Shown: positions 1-8,563 of the stretch, in pieces | Layout of the letters: each line of letters begins with the position of its first letter | Position numbering within the stretch: the stretch's first letter is position 1 | DNA from: Larkinella arboricola | GTDB taxonomy: Bacteria > Bacteroidota > Bacteroidia > Cytophagales > Spirosomataceae | Direction: 5' to 3' | DNA: 64,000 bases | Assembly: GCF_003259745.1 (NCBI RefSeq) | Contig: NZ_QLMC01000003.1 | Coordinates: 1-64,000, forward strand | Made by a program: the position numbers and the translations under genes | The notes under the pieces: model-generated | The model's database searches: none | Seen by the model: only the letters and a program-made list of their open reading frames with translations | Told to the model about the DNA's origin: nothing

Positions 1-271
1 TGTCACCTGTTAAGCGTTTTTTACCTGCTTCCAAGAATTCCTTGCTCCAGCGGTAATAAACGTTGGTGTTAAGCCCTTCTCGCCGACAAATTTCAGCGAC
101 CGACTGTTCGCCTTGCAGGCCTTCCAGAACGATGCGGATTTTTTCTTCAGCCGTATACTGGCGTCGGGTTTGTCGCTGAATGTCTTTGATAATAGAGAGA
201 GCTGGTTTGCGCTCGGCAGTGGTAGGTGTCTGAGGACGTTTTGCCGAGGAGGCTTTAGCAGAATGGGACAT
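1..271 (-). CDS. IS3-family transposase OrfA (partial)
   Basis: The reading frame starts at an ATG at 271 and runs off the left edge after 90 codons. Residues 35-85 form the HTH of IS3 OrfA proteins, with the family pattern YTAEEKIRIVLEGLQGEQSV followed by AEICRREGLN and YYRWSKEFLEAGKKRL. OrfA binds the IS ends; in this family OrfB (DDE catalytic domain) is made by -1 frameshifting and would lie to the left. The Ser/Ala/Pro/Thr-rich first 30 residues are a common extension. Identification is firm; completeness of the element cannot be judged. Confidence 0.9.
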   Translation of the reverse strand, partial: MSHSAKASSAKRPQTPTTAERKPALSIIKDIQRQTRRQYTAEEKIRIVLEGLQGEQSVAEICRREGLNTNVYYRWSKEFLEAGKKRLTGD

Positions 272-353
272 AAGTAAGGAAGTTTGAGTGAAACAAGTTA
301 AACATTTGTCTCCTCTCTTTTCCCCCTTAGTTGTCCACTTTTACTTGACTACA
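1..353 (-). mobile_element. IS3-family insertion sequence, end fragment
   Basis: This is the transposase-proximal end of an IS3-family element whose remainder lies left of the window. The outer end is placed at 332-353, which on the minus strand reads TGTAGTCAAGTAAAAGTGGA then CA, like IS3-type termini (TG start, AAAGTGGACA inside). The orfA start lies about 60 bp inside that end, as is usual. Right of 353 the sequence runs straight into an open frame without its own start, so the element has interrupted a gene. The opposite terminus and the target duplication are outside the window. Confidence 0.75.
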
Positions 354-497
354 TACACGTATTATGACATCAGCAAGCTAACGGATGAGGAGCTTCGGCA
401 GCATATAAAAGAAACGCAGGAGCAGATTAACCATCTGAAAGCATCTATGGAAGATAGTGAATCCTCTTCCGATCTATCCTCAACTGAAAACCCATGA
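354..497 (+). pseudogene. C-terminal remnant of a phage-type gene cut by the IS
   Basis: After the IS end an open frame continues for 47 codons (from YTYYDISKLTDEELRQHIKE onward). It is acidic and helical, with repeated Gln/Glu/Asp and a Ser-rich tail, and ends in a TGA that overlaps the ATG of the next gene by 4 bp. The only in-frame start (GTG at 288) lies inside IS sequence, so the native 5' end is lost. The tight overlap suggests it was the upstream member of a phage-like operon with the genes at 494 and 838. Function is unknown; it could be a tail-assembly chaperone-like small protein, but nothing proves that. Confidence 0.55.
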
Positions 498-796
498 AAC
501 GAAGTGACAAAATTACCCTGCTGACCAGTGTCTTAAATGGCCAGGTCAACGGGCTGAAAGCCTTAAAGGCTCAAAACCAGATTCAGAGTATGGTGGCCAT
601 TGCTCGATCCGACACTTTTAGGAATCCTTCACCGGATGACCGCGTTTCGCTCTCGACCAGCTACCGCAGCGGCAATAACGTTCGTCAGGAAATGTCTTAT
701 GCCCAGTTTCAGGATCACATCCAGAAAAACAAAGGCTTCCTGCTGATCCTGCCCGACAACAAGCGGGGGCGCTTCTTTTCGGAAAAGACGGACTAA
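494..796 (+). CDS. hypothetical protein in phage-like cluster
   Basis: A 100-residue protein starting at an ATG that overlaps the upstream stop (ATGA). It is mostly polar and basic with no signal peptide or membrane segment. It has a helical N-terminus (LTSVLNGQVNGLKALKAQNQ) and a C-terminal part with FLLILPDNKRGRFF. I do not recognise the family. Position between an IS-cut small gene and another small gene upstream of a tape-measure gene suggests a phage structural or accessory role. Confidence 0.6.
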   Translation: MKRSDKITLLTSVLNGQVNGLKALKAQNQIQSMVAIARSDTFRNPSPDDRVSLSTSYRSGNNVRQEMSYAQFQDHIQKNKGFLLILPDNKRGRFFSEKTD

Positions 797-837
797 CCGC
801 CACCGTATTTAATCGAAAACCACTTATCACCCCTGCC

Positions 838-1032
838 ATGACCCGATTTGACTATATACAAACCCTGCTGGATGACGGCCGTCCGGAAGGATTGGAGGAA
901 GCTAGGCAACTGCTGTTGGCGGAAATCGATAAGGTTCTGTACAATTCTACCAGTCAACAGGCTGAATACCTTGCCAAGGTATCCTGTGAGCGTTACACTA
1001 CAAGTCAGCCAAAAATCAAAGACACAACTTAG
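838..1032 (+). CDS. small hypothetical protein in phage-like cluster
   Basis: A 64-residue protein starting 41 nt after the previous gene. Residues 1-45 (FDYIQTLLDDGRPEGLEEAR and the following helix) look like a short helical bundle, and the tail is polar. Not recognised. An overlapping frame at 848 is judged a shadow because it has an unusual Trp/Cys/Arg composition. It probably belongs to the same phage-like transcription unit as its upstream neighbours. Confidence 0.5.
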   Translation: MTRFDYIQTLLDDGRPEGLEEARQLLLAEIDKVLYNSTSQQAEYLAKVSCERYTTSQPKIKDTT

Positions 1033-1118
1033 ATAAATAAAAAGAGGCTGGGGCGGAATAGTATTGAAGTCAACAATCGACTTCAATCTTACTTTTTGTA
1101 TTTAAGGTTATAAGTTTC

Positions 1119-2090
1119 CTATTGAAACTTATAACCCGCGACAAAGTTAACTTGATTCTTTAGGGAGCGTCCCTCCTGAGAGAAGACGTCGTTTATCTGA
1201 TAAAATAAGCCTAGTACTATCTGATTCGATACCTTAGTCATATTAACTATTACCCCAACCGATGTATTCGATACCTCATAATCATTCATATGGAATAGTC
1301 TATAGTTGCCCCCCAATCCTACTCTTCCTTGTAGGACTACTTGCGGAAAGTAATAGAAATCAGCATTTAATTTAAATCCATCTCCAGCAATATAATTCCC
1401 TTCAACGCCTTTCTTTTTGTCTTTTAATATTACAGTTGATGTCTGCGGTGAAGATGTAGTGGACGCCGCCATCGTATACTGTTCAACAGACAATAAATTC
1501 TCAAAGTTGCTAAATCCCCCGATTCCAAACGATATGCCATAGATGAATGTGCTGTTTATAATATCTCCATTTGAGTTGGGCCCTTTTAGAAATGGCGAAG
1601 AGGCAAATCCGTTAATACCAGCCGAGAACTGTAATACGCTAAAAGTTTTACTATCGAAATCAGTCAAACCCGCTCTCTGGAGAATATTGTGCTGCGCTCG
1701 GCTGTATCTACCAGTTATAAACCATGTTGTATTCTGATCAGGTTTTGGGTTGGCGACAAAGGCTCGCCGGTAAAATCCGGTAATATCCACACCAATTTTT
1801 AATTTGCCATTATCCAGTACCGAACTAACCCCCTCTGTTGCCTTTGTTTTGATATTACCTCCAAACTCAACTTGTGGCTTATAGACAGAGACTCCTTTCA
1901 CTTCTTTAACATTTCTAGTGGCTTTTGAAAGCTGAAAACCAATGCTTGCGTCACCAGAGTTAAGAAAAAGAGCGTTATCACCTGTTTGTATAGATGTTTC
2001 ACCTGCTTTATCCTGAAAGATTGGGCCCTGAGCAAAACCAAACACTGCTGAGACAATGACAGTGAGTAGGGTGAGAACATATTTGTTCAT
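1119..2090 (-). CDS. secreted outer-membrane beta-barrel-like protein
   Basis: A 323-residue protein with a clear signal peptide (MNKYVLTLLTVIVSAVFGFA, cleavage near residue 20). The mature part is rich in alternating hydrophobic/polar strands and aromatic residues and ends in an aromatic-terminated strand (NQVNFVAGYKFQ), as outer-membrane barrels do. No specific family is recognised. It is lower in GC than the phage-like genes on either side and lies on the opposite strand, so it looks like a cargo (moron) gene. Its ATG overlaps the stop of the gene at 2087-2434 by 4 bp, so the two are probably co-transcribed, with the upstream one first. Confidence 0.7.
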   Translation of the reverse strand: MNKYVLTLLTVIVSAVFGFAQGPIFQDKAGETSIQTGDNALFLNSGDASIGFQLSKATRNVKEVKGVSVYKPQVEFGGNIKTKATEGVSSVLDNGKLKIGVDITGFYRRAFVANPKPDQNTTWFITGRYSRAQHNILQRAGLTDFDSKTFSVLQFSAGINGFASSPFLKGPNSNGDIINSTFIYGISFGIGGFSNFENLLSVEQYTMAASTTSSPQTSTVILKDKKKGVEGNYIAGDGFKLNADFYYFPQVVLQGRVGLGGNYRLFHMNDYEVSNTSVGVIVNMTKVSNQIVLGLFYQINDVFSQEGRSLKNQVNFVAGYKFQ

Positions 2091-2434
2091 AGTGCAAGTG
2101 AGCTACAATCCGGCTTTACTGAGGTGCTTTTCTCTGAGAAGCCAGCTCCAGAATCGCCTGTAAAACCATCCTCTGTAAATACATTACATTTTATTTTTCC
2201 GTTACCGTCGGAGTTGTCTACTTTGAATACATAGTCGACGCGTCCTGGCGCTTGACATGACATTGCTATTTGAAGCAGCCCTGCAACTGAAATCTTAACA
2301 CTTTTACCCTTATTTCGCCAAGTTTTTTTCCCGTCACTAGAAACCAACGAAATAGCCCGGCCTTCTAAAGAAATACTGGGATTCTCTAATGGTCCCTCAC
2401 CAGTTATTACACACTTGTAGAAAAAATCCGGCAT
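2087..2434 (-). CDS. small hypothetical protein paired with the barrel protein
   Basis: The ATG at 2434 gives 115 residues (MPDFFYKCVITGEGPLENPS at the start). A longer frame to 2536 exists, but a TAnnTTTG-type -7 box on the minus strand at 2471-2478 favours the shorter start with a leader of about 30 nt. The protein is beta-rich with three or four cysteines, no signal peptide and no membrane segment. The stop overlaps the start of the barrel gene (ATGA), which indicates translational coupling. Family and function are unknown. Confidence 0.5.
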   Translation of the reverse strand: MPDFFYKCVITGEGPLENPSISLEGRAISLVSSDGKKTWRNKGKSVKISVAGLLQIAMSCQAPGRVDYVFKVDNSDGNGKIKCNVFTEDGFTGDSGAGFSEKSTSVKPDCSSLAL

Positions 2435-2758
2435 AAATAGATTATGATTTAAGGGAGTGGCTAATGGGCTCAAAAGTAAAGGGGTGTTTCCTTTAATGGT
2501 AGGGGATTTATCCCGTATAATCAAATATGCCAGCAAGGAAGACGTAATTTGTGAGAATTTATTACAGAGTGCCTCTTAGATTCTGTCGACCATTGATAGC
2601 TTAAGAAGCTGGTAATACACAATATTTACCTTCGACCCACCTTTTGCTTTATTTTGATTTAACTCCTCCTGCTATTTTGTATCTTCGCCTACCTCCCTAC
2701 CGGACTGGGAAACCGCACATCTTTCTCCCTCGGCGCACTCTGGCGTCTCAGTCCCTTT

Positions 2759-5700
2759 ATGGCTAAATCCAATCAAACCCTCTTTGAGGACCTGTTGCCG
2801 GGTTTTCAAGACGTCCTCGGCGGCATTAACAAGTTAAAAGATGCCAACGAGAGCTATGGCAAATCCGCTGTAGCCATCAATGAGCAGATTGCTAAATCTC
2901 AACAGAAGCTAAAAGAAGAGTTGCTCGCCTACAAAGAGCAGGTCTTAAGTCTGAATGCCGCCCATAAGAAAGACCAGCAGGAGCTGATGGGCCTAAAAGA
3001 CCTCGTTACCCGAACGACCACCGCCTACAAAGAACAAACCGCGGCTATCAAGCAGAATGAAGCCATTGCCCAGAATAACATTCAGATCGTTTCCGAGATG
3101 GAAAAACGACTGAAGGCGCTGGGCGATGAGTACCGTAAGCTCGACCTGACCCAGAAGGAGGACATTAAGCGTAAGAAAGAAATCGAGCGCGAATTGATCC
3201 AGACGACTAAAGCGTCTGACCAACTCCTGAAAGCCACGCAGCGGGCAACCCAGACCAACAACGCTGCGGCTGGCTCCTATGATGCCCTCTCCAAGCATCT
3301 AAGCGAAATGCGGGCACGGCTCAAGTCCATGCCCGGTGCTTTTAACGAGGCTACCGGTGAATTAAACGAGTTTAACCGGGAAGCGGTCGAACTGAGCAAG
3401 GACATTGCCAAAGCCGACAAAGCCCTAAAGGGAATGGATGCCACAATGGGCCAGTTTGGGCGCAACGTGGGTAACTATCCTGAAAAAATGGGGAGCTTTT
3501 CCAGCAGCATCGGCGGCATGGTCAAAGGGCTGTTTGCGCTGGAAGTGGTTACGCAGGTTGGTGAACGGATTATCGAGTTTGGTAAAGACGTTTTTGAAAT
3601 CACCGCCAAGTTTGAAAAGTACAACGCCATTCTGAAAACGACGCTGGGCAGCACCGAAGCCGGGGCCGCTGCCTTTGCCATGATTCAGGAGTTTGCGGCC
3701 AAAACCAACTTTGGCGTCGATGAACTGACTGATTCGTACATCAAGCTGGCAAACCGGGGTCTGCGCCCGGGCCAGACGGAGCTCATGAAAATGGCTGACG
3801 TCGCCAACGCAACCGGTAAACCGATGGGTGATCTGGTGGAGGCCATCAACGACATTAACAATACCGAGCGGTGGAATGAGTTTGGTATCAAGGTTAAAAC
3901 CAACGGCGATAAGGTGACTATGACCTTTAAAGGGGTCACTAAGGAGGTTGAAAGGACCGAGGCCGGAATCATGTCGGCTATTACGGCCTTTGGGGAGATG
4001 CCGGGGGTAATGGGTATGACCGCCGAGATTTCCGGCACACTGGATGGGCAGGTATCTAACCTGGGCGACAACTTTGACCGGTTAAAATCTACCATTGGCG
4101 GTGATCTGAAAGGGGTGTTTAGCGACATCATTAACGTGGCCAACATTCTGATAGAAACCTTTATTCAGGTCTGGCAGGGGACATTGCCCATCCGAGAAGC
4201 GTTCGGGCTGGTCGTTGACACCATTGGGGAATTGATCGGTGATATTTTCGACCTGGTCAAAAGTATGCTTTTCCTACGGGAAGATTCCAACAAGACCATT
4301 GGCATCATGGACATTCTCACCTTTGTCTTTAAGGCGGTCGCTTCATCCATGATTGCATCCATTACGGCTATCCGCATGGTGGTCGGAGCCTATGACATTC
4401 TGCTCAATAAGGCCAAACAACTGGCCAACTTTTTCGGAGCCGACTTTAAGATTGATACCAGTGCGACATGGGATAATCTGGTCAAGGAGGCCCAGAAGGC
4501 AGCCGCCCGCATTGATCAGGTATGGGCGGGCACCTCCACAACACCTACACGGCCCAACTCTGCCACACCCGCGCCGTCACTGGGTGGTGGGGGTACAGGC
4601 TCCAGTAAACCTGCGCCGGATAAGGGTAAAGAGATGCAACAGGAATTGGACCGCAACCGGGATGCGGTGGAACGTAAATTAAAACTGCTGGAGCTTCAGT
4701 TTGAGAAAGGGGTCATCAGTGAGCAGCAGTACAATGAGCGTAAGCACAAAATACAGGTCGATGGGGTCAATAGGGAGATTGCCATTTTGAAGAAAGGCGG
4801 TAAGGAAAAAGAGGGCGAGATTCGGGACGCTAATAACCGGTTGCTGGCGCTGGAAGTGGAGCGGGTGAAAAATGATAAGCAGGCGGCTGAAAAACGGTTA
4901 AAAGACAACATTGATAAGCAGAAAACGGCGACTGAAAAGCAACTGTCTGAACTCGAATTGGCGTACAAAAAAGGCCAGATGACCGAGGCCGAATACATTG
5001 CAGGACGGGCCAAAATTGAGCAGGAGGGTCAGCACCGGATTCAAAAGCTACTGATTGCAGCCGGTAAACAGAAATCCGACGAGTACGCCGAAACCGAAAT
5101 CAAGCTCAATGACATTGCTGCCAAATACCATGAGGAACGCTACCGGCTGGAGGGTGAAGCCTGGAAGAAAACGGTTGACCAGGCTAAGGAGGCCTTAAAA
5201 AACGTTGGTGATGCTCAGTCGGACGCACTGGAGAGTCGGATTCAGGATATGGAGGTGCAATTTGCTGAGGAGGAAAAAGAGATCAACATCAATTACGCCC
5301 GTCGAAAGATAACCGAGGCCCAGCGCAACGAGCAGCTACACAACGCCCGGCTACGGTTTTTGAATCAATTGACCCAATCGATTGAATCATCTTATCAGGA
5401 TCAGACCGCAGCCATTTATCAGGATCAGACCGCAGCCATCACCAAAGCCTACGATGACCAGATTAAACGGCTGGAAGAGTGGAAGAATACTCACACCCTA
5501 ACGGTCCAGCAGAAAGCGGATGCAGAGGTAGAGATTGAGCGTCTCAAGCAGGAAAAGCTTAAGAAGCTGGAGGAGGAAGAGAAAAAGCGGAAAAAGGAGC
5601 TGGCTGATGCGAAAGTTGAAATCGCTCAGGAAGGGACAAAAAAAGAGGAAGATGATGCGGACGCTAAGAAGAAGGTCAAAGACGAAAAATTAGAGGTAGA

Positions 5701-6514
5701 GCAGCAGTATTTCCGCATGGCCAGCGATGCCGTCAATGGCTATTTTGAACTGGTTCAGGCCGGTCGGGAAAAAGAACTCGCTCAACTGGAAGCCCAGAAG
5801 CAGCATGAGTTGGAAATAGCCGGTGACAACGACGAAGCCAAGAAGGCCATTGAAAAACGTTACGAAGAGCGTCAGAAGCAACTACGGCGTAAGCAGGCGA
5901 TTGATGAGAAGCTTCAGGCCCTATTCTCGATTGCAGTCGATACCGCGCAGGCGATTGTTGCCTCCGCTGAAAAACCCCTGCTGATTCCGGGCATCATTGC
6001 GCTGGGAGCCATACAGGCCGGCATTGTTGCCGCCCGACCGATTCCAGCCTACCGTGACGGAAAGAACCTTGGCACGCTCGACCGGTACGAAGGCCCGGCG
6101 CTGGCGGGTGAAGCGGGCCGGGAGTTGTGGTTTCACAACCGGGGTGTTAACCTGCTGAGTAGTCCAACGATGATTGATGTGGGCAAAAATGATGTGATTT
6201 TGCCTAACCAATTGACCGAGCAGCTACTTTCGGATAATCGGGCCTTTGAAGCGCAGGCGGTTTTGCATCAGGTAGCAAGGCAAGAAGCTGACTGGCGCCG
6301 GGTCAGCGAAGACAAAATGCGCTATCAGGCTCAGGTGATGGCCATGAGTCAGCAGGGACTGCCCTCGGCGGAAGCCATCGGCAAATCCGTGGCGGACCAG
6401 TTGCAAAAGCTGCCCTTTGATAAGATCGAATTTGATGAGCGCGGTTTTAACCGGTCGATCGTTGAAGGCAGCAATCGACGTCTTCAGCAACAGAAAAAGC
6501 ATCGGCTTTCCTAA
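2759..6514 (+). CDS. phage tail tape measure protein
   Basis: A 1251-residue protein with the architecture of tail tape-measure proteins. Residues 1-235 are long coiled coil. Residues about 240-470 hold the conserved tape-measure domain, with KYNAILKTTLGSTEAGAAAF and NFGVDELTDSYIKLANRGL. Hydrophobic segments lie near 500-550, a long charged coiled coil at 610-1050, then a hydrophobic stretch and the typical C-terminal GEAGRELWF motif. Such proteins set tail length and line the tail tube before DNA ejection. It contains an in-frame 24-bp tandem duplication (5393-5440). No other tail, capsid or lysis genes are recognisable, so this is a remnant unless the rest lies to the left. Confidence 0.9.
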   Translation: MAKSNQTLFEDLLPGFQDVLGGINKLKDANESYGKSAVAINEQIAKSQQKLKEELLAYKEQVLSLNAAHKKDQQELMGLKDLVTRTTTAYKEQTAAIKQNEAIAQNNIQIVSEMEKRLKALGDEYRKLDLTQKEDIKRKKEIERELIQTTKASDQLLKATQRATQTNNAAAGSYDALSKHLSEMRARLKSMPGAFNEATGELNEFNREAVELSKDIAKADKALKGMDATMGQFGRNVGNYPEKMGSFSSSIGGMVKGLFALEVVTQVGERIIEFGKDVFEITAKFEKYNAILKTTLGSTEAGAAAFAMIQEFAAKTNFGVDELTDSYIKLANRGLRPGQTELMKMADVANATGKPMGDLVEAINDINNTERWNEFGIKVKTNGDKVTMTFKGVTKEVERTEAGIMSAITAFGEMPGVMGMTAEISGTLDGQVSNLGDNFDRLKSTIGGDLKGVFSDIINVANILIETFIQVWQGTLPIREAFGLVVDTIGELIGDIFDLVKSMLFLREDSNKTIGIMDILTFVFKAVASSMIASITAIRMVVGAYDILLNKAKQLANFFGADFKIDTSATWDNLVKEAQKAAARIDQVWAGTSTTPTRPNSATPAPSLGGGGTGSSKPAPDKGKEMQQELDRNRDAVERKLKLLELQFEKGVISEQQYNERKHKIQVDGVNREIAILKKGGKEKEGEIRDANNRLLALEVERVKNDKQAAEKRLKDNIDKQKTATEKQLSELELAYKKGQMTEAEYIAGRAKIEQEGQHRIQKLLIAAGKQKSDEYAETEIKLNDIAAKYHEERYRLEGEAWKKTVDQAKEALKNVGDAQSDALESRIQDMEVQFAEEEKEININYARRKITEAQRNEQLHNARLRFLNQLTQSIESSYQDQTAAIYQDQTAAITKAYDDQIKRLEEWKNTHTLTVQQKADAEVEIERLKQEKLKKLEEEEKKRKKELADAKVEIAQEGTKKEEDDADAKKKVKDEKLEVEQQYFRMASDAVNGYFELVQAGREKELAQLEAQKQHELEIAGDNDEAKKAIEKRYEERQKQLRRKQAIDEKLQALFSIAVDTAQAIVASAEKPLLIPGIIALGAIQAGIVAARPIPAYRDGKNLGTLDRYEGPALAGEAGRELWFHNRGVNLLSSPTMIDVGKNDVILPNQLTEQLLSDNRAFEAQAVLHQVARQEADWRRVSEDKMRYQAQVMAMSQQGLPSAEAIGKSVADQLQKLPFDKIEFDERGFNRSIVEGSNRRLQQQKKHRLS
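5393..5440 (+). repeat. 24-bp tandem duplication inside the tape-measure gene
   Basis: Two adjacent 24-bp units differ only at the last base and encode YQDQTAAI twice in frame. Both copies being nearly identical at DNA level suggests a recent slippage or unequal-crossover event in the coiled-coil part of the protein. Confidence 0.9.
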
Positions 6515-6602
6515 ATAATCTTTCTTCGTAACGGCGGTAGGTAAGGCCTGATCCGGCAAAACTGGCCGCCGTTTTCCTACCAGCCTATCCACCTTATTCT
6601 TC

Positions 6603-6905
6603 ATGATCCTTTACAAAGTCAAAGTACACCTGCCCGATACCCAGGTGGTTCGGCAAGTGGGCGGCCGGATTTTCACGGTAACGCTCACGAACTGGACTTT
6701 CGTCAGTGCTGCGGCCCGGGAGCTGGTGGGCCGCTCGCAGAAAAAGCAGGAGGAGTTTACGTTCTTCTACCGGAACTGTAGCTACGTCGATGGTTCAAAC
6801 TGGGTGCCGCAACAGATCGATTCGTTTGTGACCAAACAGGAGCTGGAGCTGCCCTTGAATTACCAGGTGTTTTCCCGGGAATATGACTGGGCACCGATGC
6901 CTTAA
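6603..6905 (+). CDS. hypothetical phage-type protein downstream of tape measure
   Basis: A 100-residue protein starting 88 nt after the tape-measure gene. It is beta-rich (MILYKVKVHLPDTQVV, FTVTLTNWTFVSAAARELVG) with many aromatic residues and no signal peptide. The position right after the tape measure is where distal tail or small structural proteins are encoded, but the family is not recognised. A terminator at 7008-7040 closes the unit. Confidence 0.6.
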   Translation: MILYKVKVHLPDTQVVRQVGGRIFTVTLTNWTFVSAAARELVGRSQKKQEEFTFFYRNCSYVDGSNWVPQQIDSFVTKQELELPLNYQVFSREYDWAPMP

Positions 6906-7007
6906 GTTTTTGCCTCGATATCCACCGGACATCAAGACCGCTGTCCGTGAGGCCTACCAAAATCGCGGAGTTGCCTGCCAGGTTTAAATAAGACGTTCTG
7001 TTATGCA

Positions 7008-7040
7008 AAAAGCCGCTTTCTGATATTGAGAGCGGCTTTT
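7008..7040. terminator. bidirectional terminator of the tape-measure unit
   Basis: A 10-bp stem (AAAAGCCGCT / AGCGGCTTTT) with a 13-nt loop and a T tract on the plus strand and an A/T run on the other side. It separates the plus-strand phage genes from the convergent gene at 7056-7307. Confidence 0.8.
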
Positions 7041-7055
7041 CTGTGACTTATCTGT

Positions 7056-7307
7056 TTAAAAACCTCCCAGATACTTAAAATAAAAAAGCGAGTCCTGCTC
7101 CTTTACAAAAGCAAACCTTGCGGTCAATTCCCTGTCAGTCCTTTTGTCGACAAACGGCACAGTCATTTCTATGTCCATCTTAACTTTTTTCAAAGCATTG
7201 CCCTTTTCTTTTACTATATCTCTCAATTCCTCAGCGATGAAAGAGACGTTCTCAGCGCCAAAATCAGCGAGTAATTGAGGTTGATTGGTAACGACTACAG
7301 TTTGCAT
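7056..7307 (-). CDS. hypothetical protein
   Basis: An 83-residue protein on the minus strand (MQTVVVTNQPQLLADFGAEN at the start), soluble, with an acidic-helical middle and a beta-rich C-terminus ending LFYFKYLGGF. No motif is recognised. It converges with the phage-type gene at 6603 and shares the terminator between them. It may be a small element-borne accessory gene. Confidence 0.5.
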   Translation of the reverse strand: MQTVVVTNQPQLLADFGAENVSFIAEELRDIVKEKGNALKKVKMDIEMTVPFVDKRTDRELTARFAFVKEQDSLFYFKYLGGF

Positions 7308-7359
7308 AATAATTGGTTTGGTTAGGCTTTCAATCTAATAAAAAATCCCCGCACTCTTC

Positions 7360-7539
7360 ATGGCTAAAAAGGCTCCTCTACTTTTCAAAGTCATTCAGCT
7401 TCCGGCTCCGCCGGGGTTAGTTCGAGCTATCAAGCCCAAAAAGGTGTTTTCTTGTTCGGCGCCGTCCTGTCAGATCGGAACTGATTGGGACGCTGGTGCG
7501 AAAGCGGAATTCTACCGGCTTATCATAATCAGTAGATAG
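7360..7539 (+). CDS. small hypothetical protein (59 aa)
   Basis: An ATG at 7360 opens a 59-residue frame that begins MAKKAPLLFKVIQLPAPPGL and contains a CSAPSC motif and a C-terminal FYRLIIISR. It is basic, proline-rich and of normal composition. It is divergent from the gene at 7056-7307 with a short 52-bp gap. No family is recognised, and it could be a non-coding frame. Confidence 0.35.
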   Translation: MAKKAPLLFKVIQLPAPPGLVRAIKPKKVFSCSAPSCQIGTDWDAGAKAEFYRLIIISR

Positions 7540-7747
7540 TAAAGGCACATGTTAGAAGAGGCTTTGTGTATTGACAAAAAAGGATAGTGTTTCAGTTTGA
7601 ATTCGCTTTATTTAGAAAATGCTTGACCGCACTAGAAAGGTTTTTATCCTCGTGATACAGCTTGGTAGAGGTTACTCAATAGGCTGTCATCTGGTAGCCC
7701 TTAAAACCGACAAGCGATTACTCCTAACTCTATTCCCCAGCAAACCC

Positions 7748-8458
7748 ATGGTCGACACCTCGAAGCCCGCTCCCCAAATCTCGCTCCAAACGGCCGCCTT
7801 ACTCGCCGGGTCTGCCGTGCTGATCATGGTCTTTGCTATCCCATTTGCGGAATTCGCGGTGTATCAAAAGCTGGTTGTGCCCCAGAAGCCCGCCGAAACC
7901 ATCCAAAACATTCGGGCGAATCTGCCTCTGTTTCGGACCGGTATCCTGTGCTATTTGATCACCTTTTTTTGTGATGTGCTGGCAGCCTGGGCACTCTACC
8001 TCTTTCTTAAACCAGCCCATGAACAACTCTCTCTGCTGACGGCATGGTTACGGGTGGTGTATGCAGCCGTTAACCTTACCGTGCTTTTGAATCTGGTGAC
8101 AGTCTTACGCTTGTTGACGCCGACCGATTATGTAACCGTCGTAGATGCTGAGCAGTTGCAAACTCAGGTGATGCTTTCGCTCCGGAGCTTTCGAAGCGGC
8201 TGGTCCTTTACGTTCAATCTATTTGGTATTTACCTGTGCCTGCTAGGTTATCTGGTTTTCCGGTCAAACTATATTCCGGGCTTGCTCGGGATCCTGCTGG
8301 CCATTGCAGGTTTAGGCTATTTAATCGATAACATAAGGCCCTTTGTCGTTCCAGATTTTGTGATTAATTCGACCCTGATTCTCATTACTGGCGCGTTTGA
8401 AGTGGTTTTTGTGGGTTGGCTTCTCATCAAAGGTACCCGGATTGAGCAACCTGCTTAG
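7748..8458 (+). CDS. DUF4386-family integral membrane protein
   Basis: The ATG at 7748 gives 236 residues; the upstream frame extension back to 7619 is basic and unlike the family, so this start is preferred. The protein has about six or seven membrane helices (for example LAGSAVLIMVFAIPFAEFAV, GILCYLITFFCDVLAAWAL, YIPGLLGILLAIAGLGYLI). The layout and the conserved DVLAAWALYLFLKP and SLRSFRSGWSFTFNLFGIYL segments match DUF4386 proteins. These are of unknown function, common in Bacteroidota and Actinobacteria. It stands alone and is not phage-related by content. Confidence 0.8.
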   Translation: MVDTSKPAPQISLQTAALLAGSAVLIMVFAIPFAEFAVYQKLVVPQKPAETIQNIRANLPLFRTGILCYLITFFCDVLAAWALYLFLKPAHEQLSLLTAWLRVVYAAVNLTVLLNLVTVLRLLTPTDYVTVVDAEQLQTQVMLSLRSFRSGWSFTFNLFGIYLCLLGYLVFRSNYIPGLLGILLAIAGLGYLIDNIRPFVVPDFVINSTLILITGAFEVVFVGWLLIKGTRIEQPA

Positions 8459-8540
8459 GAAAGTCTGTGTTGAGCCTGAGTGCCGATCACTCGGTCTTTT
8501 TACCGTTTAATCAGCCTATAAGCTGTTTTTGGCTCATTAT

Positions 8541-8554
8541 GCCTAGGTTTAGGC
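8541..8554. promoter_or_regulatory. palindromic operator candidate ahead of the XRE regulator
   Basis: GCCTA-GGTT-TAGGC is an inverted repeat with 5-bp arms that lies 9 bp upstream of the -7 box of the XRE-type gene. Its place between the expected -33 and -7 elements fits an autoregulatory operator. Inference from position and symmetry only. Confidence 0.4.
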
Positions 8555-8563
8555 TTCACATCT

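Noticed and set aside
2640-2700. Promoter for the tape-measure gene (TTTG and TATCTTCG)
   Set aside because: The spacer is about 23 bp and the -7 box deviates from TAnnTTTG; not reliable.
6530-6573. AACGGCGG / CCGCCGTT pair after the tape-measure gene
   Set aside because: The loop of 28 nt is too long for a convincing terminator, and the next gene on the same strand starts 30 bp later.
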